DNA of 64,000 bases from DATIUV01 sp049322755 (GCA_049322755.1 JBMOQX010000029.1:1-64000); one strand, 5' to 3'. Numbered from the stretch's first letter, positions 14,921 to 24,768 are shown. The notes: generated from the letters alone by a model not told the origin. Translations and numbers: made by a program.

Positions 14921-15880
14921 ATGCCGCCGCCGCGCTTCCTGCTGGTCAAGACCTCGTCCATGGGCGACGTCATCCACAACCTGCCGGTGGCCGCCGACCT
15001 GGCGCGCGCGTTTCCCGGCTGCGCCGTCGACTGGATCGTGGAGGACAGCTTCGCCGACGTGCCGCGGCTGCATCCGGCGGTGCGGCGCGTGATTCCCGTG
15101 GCCGTGCGCCGTTGGCGGCGCGCATGGGCGAGGGGCGCGACCTGGCGGGAGATCGGCGCGGTGCGCGCGGCGCTGCGCGCCGAGCGCTACGACCGGATCA
15201 TCGACAGCCAGGGCCTGGTGAAAAGCGCCGTGCTGGCGGCGCTGGCCGACGGCCCCCGCTGCGGCTACGACCGCGCCAGCGCGCGCGAGCCGCTGGCGTC
15301 GCTGCTCTACGGCCGGCGCTGCGCCGTGGACCGGGCGCTGCACGCGGTGGAGCGCAACCGCCGGCTGGCGGCGTGCTGTGCCGGTTACGCGCTCGACGGC
15401 GAGCTCGACTATGGCATCGCCGCGCCCGAGCGGCGCTTCGACTGGCTGCCGGCGCGGCGCTACGCGGTGCTCCTCACCGCCACCAGCCGCGACGATAAGC
15501 TGTGGCCGGAGGAACGCTGGGCGGCGCTGGGCCGGGCGCTGGCGAAGCGCGGCCTCGCCAGCGTCCTGCCGGCCGGGAGCGACACGGAGCGCGAGCGGGC
15601 GGTGCGGCTCGCGCAGGCCATTCCCGGCGCGGCGGCGGCCCCGCCCCTGGGGCTCGCCGGGCTGGCCTCGCTGCTGGCGGACAGCGTCGCCGTGGCGGGC
15701 GTGGACACCGGGCTTACGCACCTGGCGGCGGCGCTGGGGCGGCCCGTGGTGGGCATCTACTGCGCCACCGAACCGGGTCTCACGGGCGTGCACGCGAAGC
15801 ACGCGGTCAACCTGGGCGCCGCCGGGCGGGCGCCGGGCGTGGATGACGTGCTGGCTGCCTTGCAGGGTGTGCTAGGCTGA
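14921..15880 (+). CDS. waaC: Lipopolysaccharide heptosyltransferase I
   Basis: A 319-residue GT9 enzyme that adds the first heptose to the Kdo of the inner core. The N-terminus has FLLVKTSSMGDVIHNLPVAA, diagnostic of WaaC/WaaF. A DSQGLVKSAV segment lies near residue 100, and the C-terminal domain has AGVDTGLTHLAAALGRP with the ADP-heptose-binding loop. Start ATG at 14921. It leads a short plus-strand run with waaA. Confidence 0.92.
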   Translation: MPPPRFLLVKTSSMGDVIHNLPVAADLARAFPGCAVDWIVEDSFADVPRLHPAVRRVIPVAVRRWRRAWARGATWREIGAVRAALRAERYDRIIDSQGLVKSAVLAALADGPRCGYDRASAREPLASLLYGRRCAVDRALHAVERNRRLAACCAGYALDGELDYGIAAPERRFDWLPARRYAVLLTATSRDDKLWPEERWAALGRALAKRGLASVLPAGSDTERERAVRLAQAIPGAAAAPPLGLAGLASLLADSVAVAGVDTGLTHLAAALGRPVVGIYCATEPGLTGVHAKHAVNLGAAGRAPGVDDVLAALQGVLG

Positions 15881-16038
15881 TTCGATCCTCTGTACCGCCG
15901 GGCGTTCCATGGTTAAGCTGACGATCACGATGGAGAAGGGCGTTCTTCGGCCGGCTCGGGCCCGGGACGAATTGCACGAACGGTGAGCGCGCTTCTGCCC
16001 ACCCCGAAAATTTCCGACCGCCGCGGCGGCTGACCGGC

Positions 16039-17292
16039 GTGGCGCGCGCCCTTTACTCGCTGCTCCTCTGGGCCGCGCTGCCGTTCCTGCCGCTGCGCCT
16101 CGCGTGGCGCGCGCGCAGGCAGCCGGAGTACCTGCAGCATGTCGGCGAGCGCTTCGGCCGCTATCCGCCGGCGCCGCGGCAGCCGGTGATCTGGATCCAC
16201 GCCGTGTCCGTGGGCGAGACCCGCGCGGCGGCGCCGCTGGTGGCGGCGCTGCAGGCGCGCTATCCGGACCACGCCATCGTCATGACCCACATGACGCCCA
16301 CCGGGCGCGCGACCGGCGAGCAGCTGTTCGGCGAGCGGGTGACGCGGGTCTACCTGCCCTGGGATTACCCGTTCGCGGTGGCGCGGTTTCTGCGCCATTT
16401 CCGGCCGCGGCTCGGGCTGCTGATGGAGACCGAGGTGTGGTTCAACCTGGTGGCCGGCTGCCGCGCCGCGGGCGTTCCGCTCTACCTGGTCAACGCCCGC
16501 CTGTCGGAGCGCTCCGCGCGCGGCTACCGGCGCCTGGGCGCGCTGGCGCGGGAGGCGTTCGCGGGGCTCGCCGGCGTGCTGGCGCAGACCGACGCCGACG
16601 CCGCGCGGTTGAAGAGCGTCGGCGCCCGCGAGGTCGAGGTCACCGGCAACGTCAAGTTCGACCTGTCGCCGCCGCCCGATCAGCTGGCGCTGGGCCGGCG
16701 GCTGCGTGAAGGCTTCGGCGCGCGGCGCCCCGTATGGCTCGCCGCCAGCACCCGCGAGGGCGAGGAGGAGCGGGTGCTGGATGCCTTCGCCGCGCTGGCC
16801 GTTCCCGGCGCGCTGCTGGTGCTGGTGCCGCGCCATCCGCAGCGTTTCGACGCGGTGGCCCAGCTGCTGGAGCGGCGCCGGATTGCGTTCCGCCGCCGCT
16901 CGGAGAACGCGGCGGTGCCCGGGGACACGGCGGTGGTGCTGGGGGATTCGATGGGCGAGCTGTTCGCCTACTACGCGGCCGCCGACGTCGCCTTCGTCGG
17001 CGGCAGCCTTCTGCCGCTGGGCGGCCAGAACCTGATCGAGGCCTGCGCCGCCGGCGTGGCGGTGCTGGTGGGGCCGCACACGTTCAATTTCGAGGAAGCC
17101 GCGCGGCTCGCGATCGAGGCCGGTGCCGCGCGCCGGGTTGCGGACTCCGCGGAACTGGCGCGCGCGGCGGGCGAGCTGCTGGCCGACCCGGCGCGCCGCG
17201 CGGAGATGGCCGATGCCGGGCGCCGCTTTGCCGCGCGCCACCGCGGCGCCACGGAACGGATGCTGGCGCGGATCAGTAGAGAAATTTGTTGA
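16039..17292 (+). CDS. waaA: 3-deoxy-D-manno-octulosonic acid transferase
   Basis: A 417-residue GT30 enzyme of normal length. It begins with a membrane-anchoring helix (LYSLLLWAALPFLPLRL), then IWIHAVSVGETRAAAPLV (catalytic Glu region), THMTPTGRATGEQLF, LLMETEVWFNL, and the C-terminal GGSLLPLGGQNLIEACAAG that binds CMP-Kdo. GTG start at 16039; the 158 bases after waaC hold nothing convincing. Its last 20 bases overlap the end of tolC on the opposite strand. Confidence 0.93.
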   Translation: MARALYSLLLWAALPFLPLRLAWRARRQPEYLQHVGERFGRYPPAPRQPVIWIHAVSVGETRAAAPLVAALQARYPDHAIVMTHMTPTGRATGEQLFGERVTRVYLPWDYPFAVARFLRHFRPRLGLLMETEVWFNLVAGCRAAGVPLYLVNARLSERSARGYRRLGALAREAFAGLAGVLAQTDADAARLKSVGAREVEVTGNVKFDLSPPPDQLALGRRLREGFGARRPVWLAASTREGEEERVLDAFAALAVPGALLVLVPRHPQRFDAVAQLLERRRIAFRRRSENAAVPGDTAVVLGDSMGELFAYYAAADVAFVGGSLLPLGGQNLIEACAAGVAVLVGPHTFNFEEAARLAIEAGAARRVADSAELARAAGELLADPARRAEMADAGRRFAARHRGATERMLARISREIC

Positions 17293-18577
17293 TCGCGACC
17301 ACGTCTTCTTCGGTCAGCACGCCGGCGGCCTGCTGCAGCTGCAGGTAGGCGATCACGTAGCTGTACACCGCCTGGAAGTAGTCGCGCCGCGCCGTGGTGA
17401 GCTGCTGCGTGGCGTTGAGGACATCCACCTGGGTGCGCACGCCGACCTCCTGGCCCAGCTTGGTGGAATCGAGCTGGCTCTGGCTCGAGATCAGCGACTG
17501 TTCCAGCGCCTTCACCTGGGCGATGCCGTTGGTGACGTTGAGGTAGGCGGCCTGCACCCGCTGGGTGATGGTGCGGCGGACATTGTCCAGGTCCTGCAGC
17601 GCCCGGTCCTGGTTGGACAGCGCCTCGCGCACCCGCGACTGGGTCGCGAAGCCCTCGAAGATCGGAACGTTGACCTGCACGCCGATCTCATACGAGGAGA
17701 TGTCGATGCCGCGACCGGTGATGGAGGCGCCGATGTTGCCGGCATCGGTGTAGCTCGCGACAAGGTCCACGGTCGGATAGTGCCCGGCGCGGGCGCGTTC
17801 CACTTCCTTGGCCGCCAGGTCGTAGGCTGCCTGCTGGGTCTGCAGCTCCAGGCTGTTCCCTATGCCGATGGCGATCCAGTCGTCCATGCGCGGCGGGTCG
17901 GGCTGGAACAGCTCGAACTTCTCGCTGCGGCCGCGCTGCAGCTGATCCGGGAACCGGCCGATGATCTGCTGCAGGGCGCGGCGCGTGATCTCCAGCTGGT
18001 TCTTGGCGGCGATCTCCTGGGCGTTGGTGAGGTCGAACCGCGCCTGGGCCTCGTAGGTGTCGACGATGGTGGCCGTGCCCACCTCGAAGTTGCGCTTGGC
18101 CTGTTCCAGCTGCTCGCCGAAGGCCTTTTTCTGCGCCGCCGCCAGCTCGACGTTGACCTGGGCCAGCAGGATGTCGAAATACGCCTGCGATACCCGCAGG
18201 ATCAGGTCCTGGGTGGCGGTGCCGAACTGCGACTCGGCCTGCTCCACCTGGATCTGCGCCTGTTCGTAGGCGACGAAGTTCTGCATCCGGAACAGCGGCT
18301 GCGAGGCGGTGAAACCGATCTGGTCCGAGTTGAAGCTTTGCGGGGCGCTGTTGCCCGCCTGCGTCCGGTTGCGGCTGCGCGAGGCGGCGAACGACGCCTG
18401 GGGCAGCAGCCCGGCGCGGCCCTGGGGCAGCCGCTCCTGGGCCGCCTGGTAGGCCGCCCGCGCCGACTGGTAGCGGGCGTCCTTCGCCAGCGCCTCCTGG
18501 TAGATGCTGAACAGGTCGGCGGCCTGGACGCTGCCGGCGGCGAACAGCGCGGCGACGGCCGTCAGAGTGCGTCTCAT
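17273..18577 (-). CDS. tolC: TolC-family outer-membrane efflux channel
   Basis: A 434-residue outer-membrane factor. A signal peptide (MRRTLTAVAALFAAGSVQAA) precedes two OEP repeats of long helices and short strands, with DLFSIYQEALAKDARYQSAR at the mature N-terminus and the paired GQEVGVRTQVDVLNATQ segment near the end. ATG at 18577 follows AAGGGAG by eight bases; an in-frame GTG lies six codons upstream. It is the likely shared channel for the RND and ABC pumps encoded behind it. It converges on waaA with a 20-base overlap. Confidence 0.9.
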   Translation of the reverse strand: MRRTLTAVAALFAAGSVQAADLFSIYQEALAKDARYQSARAAYQAAQERLPQGRAGLLPQASFAASRSRNRTQAGNSAPQSFNSDQIGFTASQPLFRMQNFVAYEQAQIQVEQAESQFGTATQDLILRVSQAYFDILLAQVNVELAAAQKKAFGEQLEQAKRNFEVGTATIVDTYEAQARFDLTNAQEIAAKNQLEITRRALQQIIGRFPDQLQRGRSEKFELFQPDPPRMDDWIAIGIGNSLELQTQQAAYDLAAKEVERARAGHYPTVDLVASYTDAGNIGASITGRGIDISSYEIGVQVNVPIFEGFATQSRVREALSNQDRALQDLDNVRRTITQRVQAAYLNVTNGIAQVKALEQSLISSQSQLDSTKLGQEVGVRTQVDVLNATQQLTTARRDYFQAVYSYVIAYLQLQQAAGVLTEEDVVAINKFLY

Positions 18578-18595
18578 CACGGAAACTCCCTTCAC

Positions 18596-18667
18596 CTAGT
18601 ATCGGGGCATCGACGGGTCGACGTCGTCGGCCCAGGCGGCCACGCCGCCCCGCAGGTTGTAGATCAT
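18596..18667 (-). pseudogene. Rhodanese-domain remnant, last 23 codons
   Basis: Between the Pcm-family gene and tolC, the minus strand reads IYNLRGGVAAWADDVDPSMP and then RY-stop. That is the C-terminal helix and tail of the small rhodanese proteins often encoded between pcm and tolC in betaproteobacteria. The catalytic cysteine loop and everything upstream are missing; only an ATG directly after the pcm stop precedes it. Read as the residue of an internal deletion. Confidence 0.55.
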
Positions 18668-18668
18668 T

Positions 18669-19322
18669 TCAGAACCGGAACCTGGGCGGCGCCGGCGCGT
18701 TGCGCAGCGGCGGAACACAGGTGTCGAACACGTCGAGCTCGCCGTAGACGCCCTCGGCGGTGCAGACCACGAGCCGTGCGCGCATCACCGGGGGCTCGCC
18801 GACGATGGCCAGCAGCCGCCCGCCGACGCCGAGGCTCCGGGCGAAGGCCTCCGACAGCACCGGCACCGAGCCGGTCAGCACGATCACGTCGTAGGGCGCG
18901 TGGCGCGTCCAGCCGCGGGCGGCGTCGCCCGGCTCCAGCGTCGCGTTGGCGATGCCGTGGGCCTTCAGGTTGGCCTCGCCGAACGCCTTCAGCTCGGGGT
19001 CGATCTCGACGCTGTAGACGTGGGCCGCCCGGCTCGCCAGCAGCGCCGTCATGTAGCCGCTGCCGGTGCCCACTTCCAGCACCTTGTCGCCGGGCTTCAC
19101 CCCCAGCTCCTGCAGCATGCGCGCTTCCACCTTCGGCTGGAGCATCACCTCGCCGCGGCCGAGGGGGATTTCCATGTCGACGAACGCCAGGTCCCGGTAC
19201 GCCGCGGGCACGAACTCCTCGCGCCGCACCCGGAACAGCAGGTCGAGCACGCTCTGGTCCAGCACCTCCCAGGGCCGGATCTGCTGCTCGACCATGTTGT
19301 AGCGGGCCTGTTCGACGTTCAC
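18669..19322 (-). CDS. Protein-L-isoaspartate O-methyltransferase family protein
   Basis: A 217-residue class I methyltransferase of the Pcm family. It begins NVEQARYNMVEQQIRPW, has REEFVPAAYRDLAFVDMEI, and binds SAM through DKVLEVGTGSGYMTALLAS and HVYSVEIDPEL. The variant closest to tolC in many betaproteobacteria lacks proven repair activity, so substrate is not certain. It lies between the RND pump genes and the rhodanese remnant, all on the minus strand. Confidence 0.85.
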   Translation of the reverse strand: MNVEQARYNMVEQQIRPWEVLDQSVLDLLFRVRREEFVPAAYRDLAFVDMEIPLGRGEVMLQPKVEARMLQELGVKPGDKVLEVGTGSGYMTALLASRAAHVYSVEIDPELKAFGEANLKAHGIANATLEPGDAARGWTRHAPYDVIVLTGSVPVLSEAFARSLGVGGRLLAIVGEPPVMRARLVVCTAEGVYGELDVFDTCVPPLRNAPAPPRFRF

Positions 19323-19440
19323 GTTGCCTCCGGCCGGGAAACCTCGAATGCAGGGCGGCCGCGCCGGCCGCCCCTCGGGAAGGCGAGATTATACCGAAGG
19401 CGCATGGCGGCTCGCAGAAGCTCGCCCGCGACGGCGCGGG

Positions 19441-22400
19441 TCACGGCGCGGCCCCGGTGGCGGCGCGCCGGCGCCAGGGGCGGGCGCGCGGCGGATGCAG
19501 CGGCTCCTGCCCCGGCCGGCGCATGAACGCCCAGTAGAGCATCGGCACCACGAACAGGGTCAGGGCGGTGGCGAACCCCAGCCCCCAGACGATGCTGGCC
19601 GCCACCGGGCCCCACACCAGCGACTTGCCGCCGAGCCCGAACGCCAGCGAGAACAGCCCGGCGATGGTGGTGGTGGTGGTGATCACGATCGGCACCACCC
19701 GGCGGCGGGCGGCGTAGACCGCCGCGTGCAGCACGCTCATGCCGTCCTTGAGCCGGCGGTTGGCGGCGTCGATCAGCACGATGGCCGCGTTGACCGCCAC
19801 CCCGGTGAGGGCGATCACGCCGTAGAGCGTGTACAGCGACAGCGGATTGCGCGACACCAGCAGGCCGTAGGCGACGCCGGTGAACGCCAGCGGCACCGTC
19901 ACCAGGATCATCAGCGGCTGCCAGTAGCTGCGGAACTGCGCGGCGAGGATCAGGTAGATGAGCCCGATGCCGAGCACGAACAGCGCGCCCATGGCGTCCA
20001 GGCTCTCCTGGATGTCGTCCAGCTCGCCGGAGAAATCGAGGCTGGCGCCGGGGAAGCGCGCCGCCGCCACCTCCTGCCAGCGGCTCTGGATCTCCCGGTT
20101 CACGGTCACGGTGTCGGTCGTTTCCCGGTCCAGGTCGGCTTCCACGGTGATGGCGCGGCGCAGGTTGTAGTGCCGGATGATCCCTTCGCCGGGCGCCGTT
20201 TCGTGATGGGCGAGCGCCGCCAGCGTGGTGGTGCCGCCGCCCGGCAGCGCCACGGGATCGTCCAGCACGGCGGCGATGTCCTGCCCCGCGGGGCGCAGCC
20301 CGCGCACCCGCACTTCCACCTTCTCGCCGCGGTCGCGCATCTCGGCGACGATCTCGCCGTCCACGTGCAGCCGCGTGAGCCGCGCCGCCAGCGCCGGCGT
20401 GAGCCCGGCGTTGCGCACCGCCTCGCGGTTCAGCGTCAGGCGCAGTTCGGGGCGCCCCGCCACTTCGTCGTCCGCCACGTCCACGGTGCCGGGGATCGCG
20501 GCGACGATGGCCTTGAGGGCGTCGGCGGCCGCCCGCAGCTCGGCAGGGTCGTCGCCGCGGACGCGCACGCGCACCGGCTTGGACGTGGGGGGGCCGCCGG
20601 AGAGCACGGTGAAGCTCACCTTGCCCGGCCCCGGCGTCGCCAGCACCTGCGCGCGCATCGCCTCGACGATGTCCTGGGCGTCGCGACCGCCCGGCTTGCG
20701 CGGGTTGAGCGAGACGATCACCTGGCCGTAGGAGTCGCCGTAGACCGGCTCGGTGTCGGTGAACTTGAGCCCCGCCACCGCCGCCAGCGCCCGCGCCTCG
20801 CCGGGCTGGAGGTGGCGGCGCACCCGCTCCTCCGCCGCCAGCAGCTTGTCCAGGGTGGCCTGGATCGGCGCGCCGGCCGGCATGTCCACGTTGACGTAGA
20901 AAATGCGCAGCGGATCGAAGGCGAAGAACTGCACCCGGATCCAGCCCAGCGCCACCGCGGCCGCGGCGCAGCCCACCAGCAGGAAGCCGGCGGCGGCGAA
21001 GCGCCTCGGACGCCGCATCACGTACATCAGTGCCAGCGCGTATTTCACCCGGATCCAGTGGTTGAAGCGCCAGCGCCGGTCGTGGCCCCGCTCCCGCGCC
21101 GATCGGAAGCGCATTGCCGAGGCGTGGGTGGGCATCATCCAGAACGCCTCGGTGAGGCTGAACAGCAGCGCCACCGTCACCACGAACGGGATCACGAACA
21201 TGAACTTGCCGACGATTCCCGGCAGCAGCATCAGCGGCAGGAACGCCGAGATGGTGGTGAGCACCGCGCTGGTGACCGGAATCGCCACCTCCCGCAGCGA
21301 GTCCAGCACCGCCTGCGCCACCTGCTGTCCGCGCTCGAGCCGGTAATGGATCGCCTCGGTCACCACCACCACGTCGTCCACCAGCATGCCCAGCGCGATC
21401 ACCACGCCCAGCAGCACCGAGATGTTGAGCGTGAAGCCCAGGGCGAACAGCAGCCCGAACGTGCCGGCGAGCGCGAACGGGATGCCGAGCGACACCAGCA
21501 CCGCCAGGCGCGCGCCGAGGAACGCCCAGCACACCGCCAGCACCAGCGTCAGGCCGATCAGGGCGTTGCGCTGCATGATGGTGAGCGCCTCCCGGGTCGG
21601 CACGGTCTGGTCGTCGAGCAGCCTGAGCTGGACGCCGGCGGGCGCCAGCAGGCGGTTCTTTTCGCCGATGTAGCCGTTGATGCGCTCCACCAGCTGCAGC
21701 GTGTTGGTGTAGCTCTTCTTGTTCACCGCCATCAGCACCGCCGGCCGGCCCTCGTGGCGCACCAGCTGCTCCGGGGTCGCGCGGGCGCGCACCGTGGTGG
21801 CCACCGCGTCCAGCGGGATCTTGGTCTGGGGGTTCGCCGCCGGGCTCACTGTCAGCCGCGCCAGGTACTCGGGGTCGGAATCGGTGCCCAGCACCCGCAC
21901 CAGCCACTCGGCGTCGCCGGCCCGGGCGCGGCCGGCGAAGGTATCGCGGAACCAGCCGCTCACCGCGTCGGCGACGTCGGCGCCGGTCAGGCCGCGCGCC
22001 GCCAGCCGGTGGGGCTCGAACTCCACCCGCAGCTCGGGATCGTGCAGGCCGCTGGCGAACACGGTGTCGACGCCGGCGATGCGCTCCAGGTCGGTCTTCA
22101 CCCGCCGCGCGGTATCGCGCAGCGGCTCGTCGTCGGCGCGCCCCACCACCAGCACCATGGCGGTGGGGAAGCCGTTGGAGGTGGTGATCTCGTCCACACG
22201 CGGGTCGTCCACCGCTTCCTCGGGCAGCTCGTCGGTGGCCTTGTTCTGGATCTCGCGCCGCAGGTCGTTGACCCGCTTGTCGAACACCCGCGGCGAGATG
22301 TCGCCGAAGCGCACCAGGATGTTGGAGACGTTCTCGCGGCTGGAGGACAGGATGTAGCGGATGTCGGAGACCTGCTGGATCGCGTCCTCCAGCGGCTCGG

Positions 22401-22590
22401 TGACCTTCTTCTCCACGTCCTGCGCCGACGCGCCCGGGAGCGTGGTGGTGATGTTGACCCAGTTGAAGTTGATCTCCGGGTCCTGCTCGCGCGGCAGGCT
22501 CACGTAGGCGTAGGCCCCCAGCACCAGCACCACGGCGAAGGTGATGTTGGCGAACGGGTGGTTCGCCAGCAGCTTCTCCAGGAGCTTCAC
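19441..22590 (-). CDS. RND-family efflux permease
   Basis: A 1049-residue inner-membrane RND transporter, typical of the HAE/AcrB superfamily: 12 predicted TM helices with two large periplasmic loops after TM1 and TM7. TM1 begins PFANITFAVVLVLGAYAYVS with PREQDPEI after it. The TM4 proton-relay region reads GMLVDDVVVVTEAIHYRLER and keeps both adjacent aspartates. The second half has GVAVNAAIVLIDAANRRL. It overlaps the adaptor gene by four bases (22587-22590). Of the overlapping long frames here, only this one has TM helices and RND motifs. Substrate unknown. Confidence 0.93.
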   Translation of the reverse strand: MKLLEKLLANHPFANITFAVVLVLGAYAYVSLPREQDPEINFNWVNITTTLPGASAQDVEKKVTEPLEDAIQQVSDIRYILSSSRENVSNILVRFGDISPRVFDKRVNDLRREIQNKATDELPEEAVDDPRVDEITTSNGFPTAMVLVVGRADDEPLRDTARRVKTDLERIAGVDTVFASGLHDPELRVEFEPHRLAARGLTGADVADAVSGWFRDTFAGRARAGDAEWLVRVLGTDSDPEYLARLTVSPAANPQTKIPLDAVATTVRARATPEQLVRHEGRPAVLMAVNKKSYTNTLQLVERINGYIGEKNRLLAPAGVQLRLLDDQTVPTREALTIMQRNALIGLTLVLAVCWAFLGARLAVLVSLGIPFALAGTFGLLFALGFTLNISVLLGVVIALGMLVDDVVVVTEAIHYRLERGQQVAQAVLDSLREVAIPVTSAVLTTISAFLPLMLLPGIVGKFMFVIPFVVTVALLFSLTEAFWMMPTHASAMRFRSARERGHDRRWRFNHWIRVKYALALMYVMRRPRRFAAAGFLLVGCAAAAVALGWIRVQFFAFDPLRIFYVNVDMPAGAPIQATLDKLLAAEERVRRHLQPGEARALAAVAGLKFTDTEPVYGDSYGQVIVSLNPRKPGGRDAQDIVEAMRAQVLATPGPGKVSFTVLSGGPPTSKPVRVRVRGDDPAELRAAADALKAIVAAIPGTVDVADDEVAGRPELRLTLNREAVRNAGLTPALAARLTRLHVDGEIVAEMRDRGEKVEVRVRGLRPAGQDIAAVLDDPVALPGGGTTTLAALAHHETAPGEGIIRHYNLRRAITVEADLDRETTDTVTVNREIQSRWQEVAAARFPGASLDFSGELDDIQESLDAMGALFVLGIGLIYLILAAQFRSYWQPLMILVTVPLAFTGVAYGLLVSRNPLSLYTLYGVIALTGVAVNAAIVLIDAANRRLKDGMSVLHAAVYAARRRVVPIVITTTTTIAGLFSLAFGLGGKSLVWGPVAASIVWGLGFATALTLFVVPMLYWAFMRRPGQEPLHPPRARPWRRRAATGAAP

Positions 22591-23603
22591 GGCTTGCCCG
22601 CGGCGATCGGCTGGCCGTCTTCGGCGCTGTGACGGCCGTCCACGACGATGCGGGTCGAAGGCGGCAGGTCGGCCATGGCGGCGCGCCCCTCCTGCGCGTC
22701 CGGCAGCGGCACGAAGCGGGCCGTCTCGGTGTTGGCGACGAACACGCCGAGCCTGCCGCTGCGCCGGACCACCAGCTCCGCCGGCACATGGGGCCGGTCG
22801 TCACGCCAGACGATGCGCCCGGACGCCCCCGGCGGCGCCCGCTCGGCGGCGAAGGCGAGCCGCGCCTCGGCGGTGCGCGCTTCCCGCTTCACGGCGGGCG
22901 AGATGCGCGTCAGGCGCAGCGGGTAGCGTGCGCCCTCGGTGACGAAGGCGATCCGCTTCGCGCTCTCCAGCGAGGCCCGGTCGCGCACCTGGATCTCGGC
23001 GCTGACCTCGATGCGGTCGGCGTCCAGCAGCGTCAGCAGCGGCGTGCCCGGGCTCGCCAGCTCGCCCACCTGCCCGGTGCGCGCCAGCACGATCGCGCGG
23101 TAGGGCGCACGGATCGTGGTCTTCGCCAGGTTGCGCTGCGCCTGCTCCCGGCCGGCGCGCGCCAGCGCCAGGTCGGAGCGCGCCACCTGCAGTTCGGTTT
23201 CGCGCTGGTTCAGGGCCTCGGCCGAGATGAAGCTCTTCTCCTGGAGATCCTTCGCGCGCCGGAGCTGCGACTCCGCCAGCTGCAGCCGCGCCCGGGCGGA
23301 CTGGACCTCCGCCTCCGCCCGGCGCAGCGCCAGCTCGTAGTCGGCGGGGTCCAGCCGGGCCACCACGTCGCCCCGGGCCACGACCTGGCCGACTTCCGCC
23401 GGCAACGCCAGCACGCGGGCGGTGACCTCGGCGGAAATGCGGCTTTCGTTCAGGCTCACCGCCGCCGCGGATGCTTCCCGCTCGGGAAAAACCACCAGCT
23501 CGGCGAGCGGCTTCGCGGTGACCGCCAGCGGCGTGTTCTGGGCGGCGGCCGGCGGGGCCGCCGCGGCCAGCGCAAGGCCGGCGGCGCAAAGCATGGAACG
23601 CAT
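22587..23603 (-). CDS. RND efflux periplasmic adaptor (membrane fusion protein)
   Basis: A 338-residue adaptor. A signal peptide (MRSMLCAAGLALAAAAPPAA) is followed by a biotinyl-lipoyl half-motif (ALPAEVGQVVARGDVVARLD), a helical hairpin (about residues 85-150) and the second lipoyl half IRAPYRAIVLARTGQVGELA. It overlaps the permease start by ATGA and should bridge the permease and TolC. ATG 23603 was preferred for the signal peptide; an in-frame ATG at 23648 is possible. Confidence 0.88.
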   Translation of the reverse strand: MRSMLCAAGLALAAAAPPAAAQNTPLAVTAKPLAELVVFPEREASAAAVSLNESRISAEVTARVLALPAEVGQVVARGDVVARLDPADYELALRRAEAEVQSARARLQLAESQLRRAKDLQEKSFISAEALNQRETELQVARSDLALARAGREQAQRNLAKTTIRAPYRAIVLARTGQVGELASPGTPLLTLLDADRIEVSAEIQVRDRASLESAKRIAFVTEGARYPLRLTRISPAVKREARTAEARLAFAAERAPPGASGRIVWRDDRPHVPAELVVRRSGRLGVFVANTETARFVPLPDAQEGRAAMADLPPSTRIVVDGRHSAEDGQPIAAGKP

Positions 23604-23655
23604 CGTGATGACCGCTTTCTTCGGATAGTGTCGCGCCGGGCTGCTCATCAGGGGA

Positions 23656-24765
23656 TCAATACATGCGATGCCGGAACAGCCAGCCCGCCAGCGACAGGCT
23701 GACGACCCCGATCACCGCCATGGGCCAGAACTCGTGGGCCAGCACGTCGAACGAAACGCCCTCCAAAAATACCTTGCGCAGGATCACCAGGAAATAGCGC
23801 AAAGGATCCAGCAGGGTGATGGCCTGCACCGCCGGCGGCATGTTGGCGATGGGGGTGGCGAAGCCGGAGAGCGTCACCGCCGGCACCATGAACAGGAACG
23901 CGCCCAGCAGGCCCTGCTGCTGGGTGACCGCCAGCGAGGAGATCAGCAGGCCGACGCCCACGGCGGAGAGCAGGAACAGGGCCAGGCCGGCGTAGAGCAC
24001 CGCCAGGCTGCCCAGCAGCGGGATGCGGAACCAGAGCGTCGCCACCAGCACGATCAGCGTCGCTTCGGCGATGCCCACCACGAACCCCGGCGTCGCCTTG
24101 CCGATGAGGATCTCCAGCGGGGTGAGCGGCGTCACCAGCAGCTGGTCGAAGGTGCCCTGCTCGCGCTCGCGCGCCACCGACAGCGCGGTGGTGAGCATGG
24201 TCACCAGCAGCGTGATGACGCCGATGATGCCGGGAATGAAGAACCAGCGGCTCTCCAGGTTGGGGTTGAACCAGGCGCGCACCTCCAGCTGCGCCGGCGG
24301 GTCCGGCAGATCGCGGTCCTCGCGCCAGCCGGCGTTGAAGTCGTTGACGATCTCGCGCACGTAACCGGTCGCCACCTGGGCGGTATTGGAGTTGCGGCCG
24401 TCGACGATCACCTGCAGCGGCGCCGGATCGCCGGAGAGCAGGCGGCGGCCGAACTGCGGCCCGACGTGGACCACCAGCAGCGCCCGCCTGGCGTCCACCA
24501 GCGGCGCCATCTCCGCCACCGAAGCGAGCGTCGCGACGCGCTGGAAATGCGGCGAGCCCTCGAACCCGGCCAGCAGCGCCCGCGACGCCGCGCTGCGGTC
24601 CTCGTCGTAGACCGCATACGGGATCCGGTTCAGGTCGAAGGTAGCGGCGTAGCCGAACACCAGCAGCTGGATGAAGGGCGGCACGATGAGCACGAAGCGG
24701 CTTTTCCGGTCCCGGAACAGGGCCAGGAACTCCTTGTGCACCAGGGCCAGAATGCGCTGCCCCAT
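23656..24765 (-). CDS. ABC-2 type transport permease
   Basis: A 369-residue permease of the YhhJ/YbhR type. An N-terminal TM helix (VPPFIQLLVFGYAATFDLN) is followed by a large periplasmic loop of about 150 residues and five C-terminal helices, starting WFFIPGIIGVITLLVTMLTT. The cytoplasmic turn REREQGTFDQLLVTPLTPLE is the ABC-2 coupling motif. It follows the sister permease by three bases and precedes the RND adaptor, all on one strand. Confidence 0.88.
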   Translation of the reverse strand: MGQRILALVHKEFLALFRDRKSRFVLIVPPFIQLLVFGYAATFDLNRIPYAVYDEDRSAASRALLAGFEGSPHFQRVATLASVAEMAPLVDARRALLVVHVGPQFGRRLLSGDPAPLQVIVDGRNSNTAQVATGYVREIVNDFNAGWREDRDLPDPPAQLEVRAWFNPNLESRWFFIPGIIGVITLLVTMLTTALSVAREREQGTFDQLLVTPLTPLEILIGKATPGFVVGIAEATLIVLVATLWFRIPLLGSLAVLYAGLALFLLSAVGVGLLISSLAVTQQQGLLGAFLFMVPAVTLSGFATPIANMPPAVQAITLLDPLRYFLVILRKVFLEGVSFDVLAHEFWPMAVIGVVSLSLAGWLFRHRMY

Positions 24766-24768
24766 GCT

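Noticed and set aside
15909..15986. 25-codon frame MVKLTITMEKGVLRPARARD between waaC and waaA
   Set aside because: It recalls the start of AF2212-like antitoxins (DUF104) but is too short, lacks the rest of the fold and has no toxin neighbour.
19319..22804. Very long open frames over the RND permease on both strands (over 1000 codons)
   Set aside because: They lack any domain, are rich in Arg, Gly, Ala and His, and follow from GC-rich codon bias. The 1049-residue minus-strand frame has all RND motifs and TM helices.
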